Position numbers and translations under genes: made by a program. Under the pieces are notes generated by a model. The model was given only the letters and a program-made list of their open reading frames with translations, had not been told where the DNA came from and ran no database searches. A stretch of 64,000 nt of DNA from Paraburkholderia sp. IMGN_8 (GTDB taxonomy: Bacteria; Pseudomonadota; Gammaproteobacteria; Burkholderiales; Burkholderiaceae), in the NCBI RefSeq assembly GCF_038050405.1, contig NZ_CP150900.1, positions 744,001 to 808,000 of the forward strand, written 5' to 3'. Shown here one piece after another: positions 19,361-29,197 of this stretch. Each line of letters opens with the position of its first letter. Position 1 is the stretch's first letter.

Positions 19361-20929
19361 TCAAGTCATGCGGTTTTTCGCCAACGGCGGATTCGCCGCG
19401 AAATAACGCTTGATGCCGGTCATGATCGCATCGGCCATCTTCTCGCGATAGGCGTCGTCGTTCAGGCGCCGCTCCTCGTCCGGGTTGCTGATGAAGGCGG
19501 TCTCGACGAGGATCGACGGAATGTCCGGCGCCTTCAGCACCGCAAATCCGGCCTGTTCGACCGAGCCCTTGTGCAGCTTGTTGATGCCGCCGATTTCCTT
19601 CAGCACGAAGTTGCCGTAGCGCATCGAATCGCGAATCTGCGCGGTGGTCGACATATCGAACAGCGCACGGTTGACGGTCGCATCGGCCGATTTGATGTTG
19701 ATGCCGCCGATCTGATCCGACGCGTTCTCCTTGTTCGCCATCCAGCGCGCAGCCGCACTCGATGCGCCGTGCTCGGACAACGCGAACACCGACGAACCCT
19801 TCGCATCGGGCGTGGTGAACGCATCGGCGTGAATCGACACGAACAGGTCCGCGCCGACGCGCCGCGCTTTCTGCACGCGCACGTTGAGCGGCACGAAGAA
19901 GTCGGCGTCACGCGTCATCATCGCGCGCATGTTCGGCTGTGCGTCGATCTTCGCGCGCAGTTTCTTGGCGATGTCGAGTGCGACGTGTTTCTCATACGTA
20001 CCCGAGCCGCCGATCGCGCCCGGGTCTTCGCCGCCGTGGCCCGGGTCGATCGCGACCGTTAGCAGACGCACGGTGTTGCTCTTGCCGGATTTGGGCGCGG
20101 TGAATGCGTAGGTATCGTCGCTGTCGTCGCCACCGCTGTTGCTGCCGTTGTTGCCGCCTTTGTTGCGGGCGATCGCGGTGGGCGGCGTCACTGGCGCTGC
20201 CGGCCTGCCCAGGATGGGCGGAGCGGGCACTGGTGTCGGCGTGATGTGTACCGGCGGACGCGGTACGTTGGGCGCGGGCCCGCCGCTGCCATTCTGCGCG
20301 TAGCGCTCGAAGAACGCTTCGCTGTTGTCGGCGGTTGGCGGCGTGGTGCCGGGGCCGCTCAGCGTGGCGGGCGGCGCATTGTTTTCATTCAGGCTCTGTT
20401 CCTTGCGCTCGGTCTGCGCGAGCAGATCCATCAGCGGATCGGGCGCGACGGCGGGGTACAGGTCGAACACCAGCCGGTACTTGTACGCGCCGACCGGCGG
20501 CAACGTGAACACCTGCGGCTTCACCGACCCCTTCAGATCGAACACCATCCGCACGACGTGCGGTTGATATTGTCCGACGCGTACCGACTGAATCTGCGGA
20601 TCGTTCGGCGTGATCTTCGACACCAGATCCTTGAGCGCCTGATCGAGATCGAGGCCGTTCAGATCGACCACCAGCCGGTCGGGGCCTTGCAGCAACTGCT
20701 GTGCGTTCTGCAAAGGCTGATCCGATTCGATCGTCACGCGGGTGTAATCCCGCGCCGGCCACACGCGCACGCCGAGTACCGAACTGGCCCACGCGAGACG
20801 CGGGGCGACGAGACCGAGCACGAGCGTGGACGCGCCCGCGCGCAGAATCTGCCGGCGCCGCCAGTTATGCGTTGCGGTGGCCGCCGATTCGATCGAGCGG
20901 AACGGTTTGATCAACATCTTTCGAGACAT
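19361..20929 (-). CDS. amiC: N-acetylmuramoyl-L-alanine amidase (AmiC type)
   Basis: Periplasmic zinc amidase of about 522 aa that splits daughter-cell peptidoglycan. The N-terminal twin-arginine-like signal is NWRRRQILRAGASTLVLGL ending AWAS. The AMIN domain (about 50-150) targets the septum, followed by a Pro/Gly/Asn linker. The Amidase_3 domain begins VAIDPGHGGEDPGAIG (zinc His) and includes SIHADAF and a catalytic Glu in ILVETAFISNPDEE. The start at 20929 has AGGAAAGG upstream and overlaps the end of tsaE by 19 bp. Confidence 0.94.
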   Translation of the reverse strand: MSRKMLIKPFRSIESAATATHNWRRRQILRAGASTLVLGLVAPRLAWASSVLGVRVWPARDYTRVTIESDQPLQNAQQLLQGPDRLVVDLNGLDLDQALKDLVSKITPNDPQIQSVRVGQYQPHVVRMVFDLKGSVKPQVFTLPPVGAYKYRLVFDLYPAVAPDPLMDLLAQTERKEQSLNENNAPPATLSGPGTTPPTADNSEAFFERYAQNGSGGPAPNVPRPPVHITPTPVPAPPILGRPAAPVTPPTAIARNKGGNNGSNSGGDDSDDTYAFTAPKSGKSNTVRLLTVAIDPGHGGEDPGAIGGSGTYEKHVALDIAKKLRAKIDAQPNMRAMMTRDADFFVPLNVRVQKARRVGADLFVSIHADAFTTPDAKGSSVFALSEHGASSAAARWMANKENASDQIGGINIKSADATVNRALFDMSTTAQIRDSMRYGNFVLKEIGGINKLHKGSVEQAGFAVLKAPDIPSILVETAFISNPDEERRLNDDAYREKMADAIMTGIKRYFAANPPLAKNRMT

Positions 20930-21495
20930 GCCTTTCCTGATTCGCTGTATGCCCGTGCGACGAGCACCCGGCCGTCGCCCTCGCTGTCCAGTTCGAGCGA
21001 GAAGACGAGATCCGGCACGCCGAGGAGACGCCCCGCGCGTTGCGGCCATTCGACGAGGCAGATTGCGCCGCTGTCGAAATACTCGCGAAAGCCGGCGTCG
21101 GCCCATTCGGCCGGATCGGTGAATCTATAAAGATCGAAGTGATAGAGCGCGAGTTCCCCGGCGGGCCGTTCGAGCACGTAGGGTTCGACGAGTGTGTAAG
21201 TGGGACTGCGCACGCGGCCGGTGTGGCCGAGGCCGCGCAAGGTCGCGCGCACGAGCGTGGTTTTGCCGGCACCGAGATCGCCGCTGAGTTGTACTTGCAG
21301 TCCGTGGAAAGCCCCATCACGCTTAGCGTCTGGCGTCTGCTGCCGCGTTTTTTGCTGCATTCCGCGCACGCTTTCGATCGCCTGCGCAAAACGCGCGCCG
21401 AATGCGTTGGTGGCGGCTTCGTCCGCGAGCGCGAAAGAGCGTTCGAGCAGGACGTCGGCGGGCGGTTGGATCGCGAGATCAGAGTTGACGGGCAT
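20911..21495 (-). CDS. tsaE: tRNA t6A biosynthesis ATPase TsaE
   Basis: 194 aa. The P-loop is LSGDLGAGKTTLVRATLRGL; SPTYTLVEPY, LYHFDLYRF and CLVEWPQRA are the other TsaE signatures. With TsaB, TsaC and TsaD it makes the threonylcarbamoyl group of t6A37; tcdA elsewhere in this window modifies the same base further. It is divergent from queG with only 17 bp between the starts, and its 3' end overlaps amiC. This gene order is common in proteobacteria. Confidence 0.95.
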   Translation of the reverse strand: MPVNSDLAIQPPADVLLERSFALADEAATNAFGARFAQAIESVRGMQQKTRQQTPDAKRDGAFHGLQVQLSGDLGAGKTTLVRATLRGLGHTGRVRSPTYTLVEPYVLERPAGELALYHFDLYRFTDPAEWADAGFREYFDSGAICLVEWPQRAGRLLGVPDLVFSLELDSEGDGRVLVARAYSESGKACLERC

Positions 21496-21512
21496 TCTCG
21501 TAAAATGGCGTG

Positions 21513-22754
21513 ATGAACCGAAGTCCGGAGTCCCCTGTTTCCCGCACGCCTGCGTCCGTTGACGATGCGCGTGCCGTGCGTCATTTCGATGAAGCGGCGC
21601 TGGAAGCGCTCGCGCTGCGCATCAAAACGTGGGGCCGTGAACTGGGTTTCGGGGCGATCGGCATCAGCGATACCGACCTCTCCGCTGCCGAAGCGCCGCT
21701 TGCAGCATGGCTGGAGGCGGGTTGCCACGGCGAGATGGATTATATGGCGAAACATGGGATGAAACGCGCGCGGCCCGCCGAGCTTGTGGCCGGCACGCGA
21801 CGTGTGATTACCGCCCGCATCGCCTATTTGCCTGCGCAAACGCTGGACGCAAAGGTGGACGAAAGCGCGTCGCCGGATGCTCCGCTTGTGCCGCAAGACT
21901 GGCGCGCAGCCGAGCATGCGCGGCTCGCGGACCCGTCGGCCGCGGTGGTGTCGATCTATGCGCGGGGCCGCGATTACCACAAGGTGATGCGTAACCGTTT
22001 GCAACATCTGGCCGAAAAAATCGAGGCGGAGATCGGCGCGTTTGGCTATCGCGTGTTCACCGATTCCGCGCCGGTGCTGGAAGTCGAACTGGCGCAGAAG
22101 GCGGGGATTGGCTGGCGTGGCAAACATACACTGCTGCTGCAACGCGATACCGGTTCGCTGTTTTTTCTCGGCGAAATCTATGTCGACGTACCGCTGCCCA
22201 CTGATGCCGAGACCTCGCCTGAACAGGCGCCCGAAACCCCTGGTTCGCACTGCGGCAGTTGCACGCGCTGCATCGGCGCGTGCCCGACCGGCGCGATCGT
22301 CGCACCTTATAAAGTCGATGCACGGCTGTGCATCTCGTATCTGACGATCGAATTGAAGGGCAGTATTCCCCTGGAATTGCGGCCGCTGATCGGTAATCGT
22401 GTGTATGGCTGCGACGATTGCCAGCTCGTGTGTCCATGGAACAAGTTCGCGCAGGCCGCGCCGGTCGGCGATTTCGATGTGCGGCACGGGCTCGATCGCG
22501 CGACACTGGTCGAGCTGTTCGCATGGTCCGCGGACGAGTTCGATACGCGGATGCAGGGCAGCGCGATACGCCGCATCGGCTATGAGAGCTGGCTGCGCAA
22601 TCTGGCGGTGGGGATGGGCAATGCGCTGCGCGCGTCGCCTGAGAGCTTGAGCGTCGATGCGCGCGAGGCGATTGTGGCGGCGTTGCGCTTGCGTGCCGCC
22701 GACCCTTCCGCCGTGGTGCGCGAGCATGTGGAATGGGCGTTGGAAGCGGCGTAA
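21513..22754 (+). CDS. queG: Epoxyqueuosine reductase
   Basis: Cobalamin-dependent iron-sulfur enzyme that performs the last step of queuosine synthesis in tRNA. It is about 413 aa. Two 4Fe-4S cluster motifs are visible: CGSCTRCIGACPTGAI and CDDCQLVCPWNKF. YARGRDYHKVMRNRLQHLA and GWRGKHTLLL are also conserved. GTG at 21510 directly precedes ATG 21513, and either could start. No Shine-Dalgarno is seen, and a TAAAAT box ends only six bases before the ATG. Confidence 0.94.
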   Translation: MNRSPESPVSRTPASVDDARAVRHFDEAALEALALRIKTWGRELGFGAIGISDTDLSAAEAPLAAWLEAGCHGEMDYMAKHGMKRARPAELVAGTRRVITARIAYLPAQTLDAKVDESASPDAPLVPQDWRAAEHARLADPSAAVVSIYARGRDYHKVMRNRLQHLAEKIEAEIGAFGYRVFTDSAPVLEVELAQKAGIGWRGKHTLLLQRDTGSLFFLGEIYVDVPLPTDAETSPEQAPETPGSHCGSCTRCIGACPTGAIVAPYKVDARLCISYLTIELKGSIPLELRPLIGNRVYGCDDCQLVCPWNKFAQAAPVGDFDVRHGLDRATLVELFAWSADEFDTRMQGSAIRRIGYESWLRNLAVGMGNALRASPESLSVDAREAIVAALRLRAADPSAVVREHVEWALEAA

Positions 22755-22862
22755 AGTAGCGGCATTCTGGAGGGGTGTTTTTTCTGCGTAGCGCGCCTGT
22801 ACCCCATGCAGGTACGTTACCGCGAAACCTGAAATGCCCCGCTGTTCACGGAGCAGGCAATC

Positions 22863-23333
22863 ATGTTCAACGCAGTGATCGATGCGCCGTTCGGCAAGGT
22901 GGGCATCCGTCTCGAAGGCGGCGCCGTGCGCGAGATCGTCTATCTGCCGGATTCGATGCGCAACGTCGCGCCAGATACACCGTTGGCGAAGCAAGCCGTC
23001 GAGCAGATCGAGCGTTATTTCGAGCGGGCGTCGGCGAAGTTCGAATTGCCGCTGGCGCCGGTCGGTACAGCATTTCAGAAGCGCGTCTGGCAGGCGATCA
23101 GCGATATCCCGCCCGGCGTCGTGCTGACCTACGGGCAATTGGCGAAGAGAGTGGGCAGTGCGCCGCGAGCGGTGGGGCAGGCGTGCGGCGCGAACTATTT
23201 CCCGATCGTGATTCCATGTCATCGGGTGGTGAGCTCGAGCGGCATCGGCGGCTTTGCGAATCACGCCGAAGATGGCTTCTTTCGCAACGTCAAGCGCTGG
23301 CTATTGGCGCATGAAGGCATTCCCTACGCATGA
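22863..23333 (+). CDS. ogt: Methylated-DNA--protein-cysteine methyltransferase
   Basis: 156-aa suicide DNA-repair protein for O6-alkylguanine. The active-site motif IPCHRVVSSSG holds the acceptor cysteine; FQKRVWQAISDIPPGVVLTY and AVGQACGANYFPI are the helix-turn-helix and Asn-hinge regions. It overlaps the xerD start by four bases (ATGA), so the two are translationally coupled. Confidence 0.94.
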   Translation: MFNAVIDAPFGKVGIRLEGGAVREIVYLPDSMRNVAPDTPLAKQAVEQIERYFERASAKFELPLAPVGTAFQKRVWQAISDIPPGVVLTYGQLAKRVGSAPRAVGQACGANYFPIVIPCHRVVSSSGIGGFANHAEDGFFRNVKRWLLAHEGIPYA

Positions 23334-24265
23334 GCGACACACTGATTGACGACGCGCCCGCCGCGTCACCTCTGTTTCTGGCGAGCTCGGCGTCTATCGA
23401 CGCTTTCTGCGACGCGTTGTGGCTCGAACACGGACTGTCGCGCAATACGCTCGATGCATACCGCCGCGATTTGCGGCTCTTCTGCGAATGGCTCGCGCAA
23501 ACCCGCAACACGTCGCTCGACACGGCCAGCGAAGCCGATCTCAATGCGTATAGCGCGGCGCGTCAGAAAGACAAGTCGACGTCGGCGAACCGGCGGCTCT
23601 CTGTGTTTCGCCGCTACTATGGCTGGGCGGTGCGGGAGCATCGCGCGAATGTCGATCCGACGCTGCGCATCCGTTCGGCCAAACAGCCGCCGCGTTTTCC
23701 TTCGACACTCACCGAAGCGCAAGTCGAAGCGCTGCTCGGCGCGCCCGATATCGACACCCCGTTAGGCCTGCGCGACCGGACGATGCTGGAGTTGATGTAC
23801 GCGAGCGGGTTACGCGTGACCGAACTGGTCACGTTGAAGACGGTAGAAGTGGGTCTGAACGAAGGCGTGGTGCGCGTGATGGGCAAGGGCTCGAAAGAGC
23901 GCCTGATTCCATTCGGCGAAGAGGCGCACGGCTGGATCGAACGCTATCTGCGCGAAGCGCGGCCGGCGCTGCTGGGCGCTCGCGCGGCCGATGCGCTGTT
24001 CGTCACGGCCCGCGCGGAGGGCATGACGCGTCAGCAGTTCTGGAACATCATCAAGCGGCACGCGGCAGCGGCCGACGTGCACGCGCCGCTCTCGCCGCAC
24101 ACGCTGCGGCACGCGTTCGCGACGCACTTGCTGAACCACGGCGCCGATCTGCGCGTCGTGCAACTGCTGCTCGGCCACACCGATATCTCGACTACGCAGA
24201 TTTACACGCACGTTGCCCGCGAGCGTTTGAAGTCGCTGCATGCGCAGCATCATCCGCGGGGGTGA
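23330..24265 (+). CDS. xerD: Site-specific tyrosine recombinase XerD
   Basis: 311 aa; with XerC it resolves chromosome dimers at dif under FtsK control. The N-terminal SAM-like domain (about 22-105; LSRNTLDAYRRDLRLFCEWL) is followed by the catalytic domain with Arg in ASGLRVTELVTL, Lys in GKGSKERLIPFG, HTLRHAFATHLLNHGADLR, LLGHTDIS and the nucleophile Tyr in TQIYTHVARERL. It is assigned XerD rather than XerC from these blocks and the ogt/ybaK/plsY neighbourhood. Confidence 0.92.
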   Translation: MSDTLIDDAPAASPLFLASSASIDAFCDALWLEHGLSRNTLDAYRRDLRLFCEWLAQTRNTSLDTASEADLNAYSAARQKDKSTSANRRLSVFRRYYGWAVREHRANVDPTLRIRSAKQPPRFPSTLTEAQVEALLGAPDIDTPLGLRDRTMLELMYASGLRVTELVTLKTVEVGLNEGVVRVMGKGSKERLIPFGEEAHGWIERYLREARPALLGARAADALFVTARAEGMTRQQFWNIIKRHAAAADVHAPLSPHTLRHAFATHLLNHGADLRVVQLLLGHTDISTTQIYTHVARERLKSLHAQHHPRG

Positions 24266-24307
24266 TCCGCGCTCGCGGTTGCGATCGCCATTGCCCTTGC
24301 CGTTGCG

Positions 24308-25870
24308 TTAAATGAACTCGCGCAGGCGGTGCTTGAGAATCTTGCCCGTCGATGCAGACGGCAAAGCGGCGAGCACTTTCACTTCGGCGGGGCGCTTATA
24401 CGGCGCGAGACGTTCGCCGCACCACGCAATCAGTTCAGCGGGCGTCACCTTGGCACCTGCTGTCAATTCGACGAACGCGACCACTTCCTCGTTACCTTCG
24501 ACCGCGCGTCCGATCACCGCCGATTGCACGACCTCCGGATGCGCATTCAACACATGCTCGACCTCGGCCGGGTAGACGTTGAAGCCCGAGCGGATGATCA
24601 ACTCCTTGCTGCGCCCGACGATATGCAACGCGCCGTCCGCGTCCTCGCGCGCGAGATCGCCGGTCTTGAGCCAGCCGTCTTCAGTGACGGTTGCACGAGT
24701 CAGCTCCGGGTTGCGGTAATAACCGAGCATCACGTTCGGTCCACGCACCCACAGCTCGCCGATCTCGCCTCGCGCGGCATGGACGCCATCGAGCCCGACG
24801 AAGCGGACCTCGACACCCGGAATGACTTCGCCGACCGAGCAATCGCTGCGCGGCGCGTCGAGCATGGTGTGCGAGACGGTTGGGCTGCTCTCGGTCATGC
24901 CGTAGCCGTTGTGCAGCGGCAGGCCGTAGACGCTTCCGACCTGCGCTTTCAACGTGGCGTCGAGCGGCGAGCCGCCCGAATAGGCAAAGCGCAGATATGG
25001 CGCGGACCACGCTTGGCCGTGCGTCTGCAGGTGTTCGAGCAATTTCGCGTGCATCGCCGGGACGCCCTGGAAGATCGACACGCGCTCGTCGGCGAGCGCG
25101 CGGCGCACGGCTTCCGGTGCGAAACGCGGCGCGAGGCGCAGGGTCGCGCCGGCGTACAGACTGCCGAGGCAAACCGACGCGAAGCCGTAGACGTGCGAGA
25201 TCGGCAGCACGGCGTAGACGACGTCGTCCGGACCGACTTTGCGCAAGCGGCTCGACACGGCCGCGATGAACAGCAGATTGCGGTGCGACAGCATCACGCC
25301 CTTCGGCGCGCCGGTGGTGCCCGTGGTGTAGATGAGCGCGGCGCATTGACGGTCGTTGTCGGCTTCGACGCGTTCCGCCTTTACCGTGTCGTCCACCACG
25401 TAGGACCACGCGCCGATATCCGGCGTGATGGTGGGCGCTGGGCTGGTTTGATGGCGCTGCGCGTGCTGTTGCGCATCGGCCGAGCTTTCGACCGCATAGG
25501 CGACCACGCGTGGCTGCGCATGCGCACGGATCGCGTCGAGCTCGGCAGCGGACAGGCGCGCGTTTGACACCAGCGCCCACGCATCGAGCCTGGCGGTGGC
25601 AAACAGCAGCACGATCTGCACGATGCAGTTTTCCGCGACGATCATCACCCGATCGCCGCCGCGCACGCCCCATTCGCGTAGCAGCGCGGCAGTGGCATCG
25701 ACGGCGTCCAGCAGTTGCGCGCTGGTGAGACGGCGCGCATCCTCGATCAACGCAATGTGCTGTGGATCGCGCGCCGCGGCGAGTGCGGGAATCTCGGCGA
25801 TACGCGCCGGCAGCGCGGCGAGCAGCGCCGGAATGTCGATGGCATGGCGAGTGGGCGAATCGAAGCTCAA
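24308..25870 (-). CDS. AMP-binding acyl-CoA synthetase / ligase
   Basis: About 520 aa of the ANL superfamily, which activates a carboxylate as acyl-AMP and transfers it to CoA. ALIYTTGTTGAPKGVMLSHRN is the P-loop-like motif (20-residue core), with NGYGMTESSPT, GWLKTGDLAREDADG, GRSKELIIRSGFNVYPAEVE and the C-terminal lysine in STGKILKHRLRE. The best start is TTG at 25870, with AGGAG six bases upstream; the ATG frame opening at 26050 would overlap the ybaK start. Substrate unknown. Confidence 0.88.
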   Translation of the reverse strand: MSFDSPTRHAIDIPALLAALPARIAEIPALAAARDPQHIALIEDARRLTSAQLLDAVDATAALLREWGVRGGDRVMIVAENCIVQIVLLFATARLDAWALVSNARLSAAELDAIRAHAQPRVVAYAVESSADAQQHAQRHQTSPAPTITPDIGAWSYVVDDTVKAERVEADNDRQCAALIYTTGTTGAPKGVMLSHRNLLFIAAVSSRLRKVGPDDVVYAVLPISHVYGFASVCLGSLYAGATLRLAPRFAPEAVRRALADERVSIFQGVPAMHAKLLEHLQTHGQAWSAPYLRFAYSGGSPLDATLKAQVGSVYGLPLHNGYGMTESSPTVSHTMLDAPRSDCSVGEVIPGVEVRFVGLDGVHAARGEIGELWVRGPNVMLGYYRNPELTRATVTEDGWLKTGDLAREDADGALHIVGRSKELIIRSGFNVYPAEVEHVLNAHPEVVQSAVIGRAVEGNEEVVAFVELTAGAKVTPAELIAWCGERLAPYKRPAEVKVLAALPSASTGKILKHRLREFI

Positions 25871-26010
25871 TGCTGTCTCCTGAAAACGGTGCAGTGCCCG
25901 GCATGCTTCGCGCCGGACAATTTTCGAACGATCGTGCCACAGTCGCCGAGCCCGCACAATTGGCCATTCGGCAAATAGCCGTTGTGCAAACTCGCCATTA
26001 CAATGCGCCG

Positions 26011-26502
26011 ATGAGCAAATCCAGACACGTTTCCGAAACGCCCGCGACACAGTTTCTGCGCCGTCACGGCGTTACGTTCGGCGAACATCCTTACGATTAC
26101 GTCGAGCACGGCGGCACCGAGGAATCGGCGCGCCAGCTCGGCGTGGACGAACACCACGTCGTCAAGACGCTGGTGATGGAAGACGAGCACGCCAAGCCGC
26201 TGATCGTGCTGATGCACGGCGACCGTACCGTCAGCACCAAGAATCTGGCGCGGCAGATCGGCGCAAAGCGCGTCGAGCCCTGCAAGCCGGAAGTCGCGAA
26301 CCGTCATTCCGGTTACCTGATCGGCGGCACCTCGCCGTTCGGCACGCGCAAGCAGATGCCGGTGTATGTCGAGTCGAGCATCCTGGAGATGGACAAGATC
26401 TGGCTGAACGGCGGGCGGCGCGGCTTTCTGGTCAGCATCGCGCCCACGGTCCTGATCGGGTTGCTGGCGGCGAAACCCGTGCAGTGCGCGAGCGTCGATT
26501 GA
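26011..26502 (+). CDS. ybaK: Cys-tRNA(Pro)/Cys-tRNA(Cys) deacylase YbaK/EbsC
   Basis: 163-aa editing-domain protein that hydrolyses mischarged Cys-tRNA(Pro). Motifs are TPATQFLRRHGVTF, DEHHVVKTLVMED, the catalytic-lysine region ARQIGAKRVEPCKPEVA, and GYLIGGTSPFGTRKQMPVY. TACAAT ends six bases before the ATG and there is no Shine-Dalgarno, so the mRNA may be leaderless. It is divergent from the acyl-CoA synthetase. Confidence 0.93.
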   Translation: MSKSRHVSETPATQFLRRHGVTFGEHPYDYVEHGGTEESARQLGVDEHHVVKTLVMEDEHAKPLIVLMHGDRTVSTKNLARQIGAKRVEPCKPEVANRHSGYLIGGTSPFGTRKQMPVYVESSILEMDKIWLNGGRRGFLVSIAPTVLIGLLAAKPVQCASVD

Positions 26503-26627
26503 CGTTTGTCTGAATGTTTTCCAGGCGGGCGGGTTCGGTAGAATGTGCGCCGCTTTGTTCCCTGTTGCGTTCCCCGTTGCGGTTGGGGTATCGAGTTTCA
26601 GACCGCCGATCCTTATAAGAGTCCCAG

Positions 26628-27272
26628 ATGCAAAACCTGATCGTTGCCGTTGTTGCCTACCTGATCGGTTCGGTGTCGTTTGCCGTGATCGTGAGCGCCG
26701 CGATGGGGCTGGACGACCCGCGTTCGTACGGCTCGGGCAACCCGGGCGCCACCAACGTGCTGCGCAGCGGCAGCAAGAAGGCCGCGATTCTCACACTGAT
26801 CGGCGACGCATTCAAAGGGTGGCTGCCGGTGTGGTTCGTCGTGCACTTCGGCGCACGTTACGGACTCGACGACACCGCGGTTGCGATTGCGTCGGTCGCC
26901 GTGTTTCTCGGCCACCTGTATCCGGTCTTCTTCCGCTTCAAGGGCGGCAAGGGTGTGGCCACTGCAGCGGGCGTGCTGCTCGCGATCAACCCGATCCTTG
27001 GCGCAGCGACCTTGCTGACGTGGCTGATCGTGGCTTTCTTCACGCGCTATTCGTCGCTGGCGGCATTGGCCGCGGCGGTGTTCGCGCCGCTCTTCGACGG
27101 TTTTCTGTTCGGGCCGCACATTATCGCGCTCGCAATCGTCGTGATGAGTTCGCTGCTGGTGTGGCGCCACCGCGGCAATATCGTCAAGCTGATGCACGGC
27201 CAGGAAAGCCGCATCGGCGACAAGAAGAAGGCCGACGCGGCTGCTAGCACGGCGACTGGCAATGAACCTTGA
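26628..27272 (+). CDS. plsY: Acyl-phosphate:glycerol-3-phosphate acyltransferase
   Basis: 214-aa inner-membrane enzyme starting phospholipid synthesis. The three PlsY motifs are [39 protein letters not shown] and [10 protein letters not shown]. About five transmembrane helices are apparent. The C-terminus has a short Lys/Ala-rich tail. It converges with yajQ. Confidence 0.94.
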   Translation: MQNLIVAVVAYLIGSVSFAVIVSAAMGLDDPRSYGSGNPGATNVLRSGSKKAAILTLIGDAFKGWLPVWFVVHFGARYGLDDTAVAIASVAVFLGHLYPVFFRFKGGKGVATAAGVLLAINPILGAATLLTWLIVAFFTRYSSLAALAAAVFAPLFDGFLFGPHIIALAIVVMSSLLVWRHRGNIVKLMHGQESRIGDKKKADAAASTATGNEP

Positions 27273-27296
27273 ACCGCGCTGATACGCCGCCATGCA

Positions 27297-27315
27297 GGGC
27301 GCCTCGCGGGCGCCC
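27297..27315. terminator. GC hairpin between plsY and yajQ
   Basis: GGGCGCC (27297-27303) pairs with GGCGCCC (27309-27315) across TCGCG, between convergent genes. There is no U-tract, so termination is only suggested. Confidence 0.4.
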
Positions 27316-27336
27316 GCCGGTTTGATGCGCTGAGGC

Positions 27337-27822
27337 TTAATCGCGGAAGTTGTTGAAGTCGAGCGGCGTATCGGTAACGTCCTTGCGCAGCATGGCGATG
27401 ACGCTTTGCAGATCGTCGCGCTTGCCGCCGGTAATGCGCACCGCGTCGCCTTGAATGCTCGCCTGGACCTTGATCTTGCTGTCCTTCACGAGGCGCACGA
27501 TTTTCTTCGACAGATCGCCGGACACGCCTTTCTTGATCTTGATGACCTGCTTGACTTTGTCGCCGCCGATCTTCTCGATCTTGCCGTAGTCTAGGAAGCG
27601 CACGTCCACGTTGCGCTTGGCCATTTTCGACAACAGCACGTCTTTCACCTGACCGAGTTTGAAGTCGTCGTCCGCGTAGGCCGTGATTTCGTTTTCCTTG
27701 TGTTCGACGCGCGCGTCCGACCCTTTGAAGTCGAAGCGGGTTGAAATTTCCTTGTTGGACTGCTCGATCGCGTTCTTGACTTCGATCATGTTCGCTTCGC
27801 AGACGACGTCGAACGATGGCAT
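27337..27822 (-). CDS. yajQ: YajQ family cyclic-di-GMP-binding protein
   Basis: 161 aa, full length, beginning [20 protein letters not shown] and ending [10 protein letters not shown], both strongly conserved. [14 protein letters not shown] and [15 protein letters not shown] are other conserved blocks. YajQ proteins in Xanthomonas and Pseudomonas bind cyclic di-GMP and act with transcription factors; the role here is inferred from family membership. It is divergent from murB. Confidence 0.94.
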   Translation of the reverse strand: MPSFDVVCEANMIEVKNAIEQSNKEISTRFDFKGSDARVEHKENEITAYADDDFKLGQVKDVLLSKMAKRNVDVRFLDYGKIEKIGGDKVKQVIKIKKGVSGDLSKKIVRLVKDSKIKVQASIQGDAVRITGGKRDDLQSVIAMLRKDVTDTPLDFNNFRD

Positions 27823-27994
27823 TGCTTTCTCCCAATAGTGCTGCGGTGCGTGACGCGGCCGGTCGGTCGCTCACGGGGCACTCGCTATAATCACAGACCG
27901 GACGTCATTTTACCGATGCCTTTCCCTTTTGCCCAAGGCTGCCGCGCATTGTCGTGCAGCCGGGGCCAGACCAAGCCGCATTCCGCTCATTCCG

Positions 27995-29023
27995 ATGCTC
28001 CAGTTCGACTCCCCCGCTTTCATTGCCGACTATCCACTGAAGGCGCATAACACCTTCGGCTTCGATGTCCGCGCGCGGTTTGCGTGCCGGATCGAGCGCG
28101 AAGCGCAGCTGATGCCGGCGGTGCGCGATCCGCGTGCTGCCGGCTTGCCGCGGCTGCTGCTGGGCGGCGGCAGCAACGTTGTGCTGACGGGCGACTTCGG
28201 CGGTCTGGTGCTGCTGGTTGCATTGCGAGGCCGCCAAATCGTGCGTGAGGATGATGACGCATGGTACGTCGAGGCGGCAGCGGGTGAGCCGTGGCATGAC
28301 TTTGTCGCGTGGACTTTGGCGCAAGGGCTGCCTGGCTTGGAGAATCTCGCGCTGATTCCGGGCACGGTGGGGGCGGCGCCGATCCAGAACATCGGCGCGT
28401 ATGGGCTGGAGATGTGCGAGCGCTTTGCGTCGCTGCGGGCGGTGGAGCTGGCGACGGGCGAAGTCGTCGAACTCGATGCCGACGCGTGCCGGTTCGGCTA
28501 TCGCGACAGTTTTTTCAAGCGGGACGGGCGCGACCGTTTCGTGATTACGTCGGTGACGTTCCGTTTGCCGAAGGTTTGGACGCCGCGCGCCGGGTATGCG
28601 GATCTTGCGCGTGAACTGGCCACGGACGTGGCGCCCACCGCACAGGCGATCTTCGATGCGGTGGTCGCGGTGCGGCGCGCCAAGCTGCCCGATCCGCTTC
28701 AACTCGGCAACGCGGGAAGCTTCTTCAAGAATCCGGTGGTCGAGGCGGCGCAGTTTGAAGCGCTGAAGGTTCAGGCGCCGGACCTCGTGTCCTACCTTCA
28801 GCCGGATGGCCGGGTGAAGCTTGCGGCGGGCTGGTTGATCGATCGATGTGGCTGGAAAGGCCGCGCGATGGGCGCAGCCGCCGTGCATGAGCGGCAGGCG
28901 CTGGTGCTGGTGAATCGAGGTGGGGCGAGCGGTGCGGAAGTGTTGGCGCTGGCGCGGGCGATTCAGGAGGATGTGCTGGCGCGGTTTGGCGTTGAGCTGG
29001 AAGCGGAGCCGGTTTGTTTGTGA
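27995..29023 (+). CDS. murB: UDP-N-acetylenolpyruvoylglucosamine reductase
   Basis: FAD enzyme (342 aa, long E. coli-type MurB) that makes UDP-MurNAc. N-terminal [12 protein letters not shown]-binding [44 protein letters not shown] and [11 protein letters not shown] (catalytic serine region) are present. ATG 27995 gives the usual start; the frame opens 22 codons earlier without similarity. A TATAAT box is at 27886-27891. Followed by a strong terminator shared with argG. Confidence 0.95.
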   Translation: MLQFDSPAFIADYPLKAHNTFGFDVRARFACRIEREAQLMPAVRDPRAAGLPRLLLGGGSNVVLTGDFGGLVLLVALRGRQIVREDDDAWYVEAAAGEPWHDFVAWTLAQGLPGLENLALIPGTVGAAPIQNIGAYGLEMCERFASLRAVELATGEVVELDADACRFGYRDSFFKRDGRDRFVITSVTFRLPKVWTPRAGYADLARELATDVAPTAQAIFDAVVAVRRAKLPDPLQLGNAGSFFKNPVVEAAQFEALKVQAPDLVSYLQPDGRVKLAAGWLIDRCGWKGRAMGAAAVHERQALVLVNRGGASGAEVLALARAIQEDVLARFGVELEAEPVCL

Positions 29024-29049
29024 CGGCGTGATTTGCTTGCTGCGATGAA

Positions 29050-29085
29050 AAAAAGGCGCCGGGAGAAAACTCCCGGCGCCTTTTT
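29050..29085. terminator. Strong bidirectional Rho-independent terminator (murB/argG)
   Basis: A 16-bp perfect stem AAAAAGGCGCCGGGAG / CTCCCGGCGCCTTTTT with loop AAAA. It has U-tracts in both directions and lies between the murB and argG stop codons. Confidence 0.95.
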
Positions 29086-29197
29086 AATGTTAGCGGCCGC
29101 GATGCTCAGCTACGCTGACGGGGCGTTTTGGTTCCGGCCGCGCCTTGCGGCGCTTAACTTCGCTGCGCGAAGTTAGCCTTCACCGAAACGCACGTCC

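Noticed and set aside
20865..23264. 799-codon frame on the minus strand
   Set aside because: Antisense to queG and ogt, Arg/His-rich composition, typical of shadow frames in high-GC DNA.
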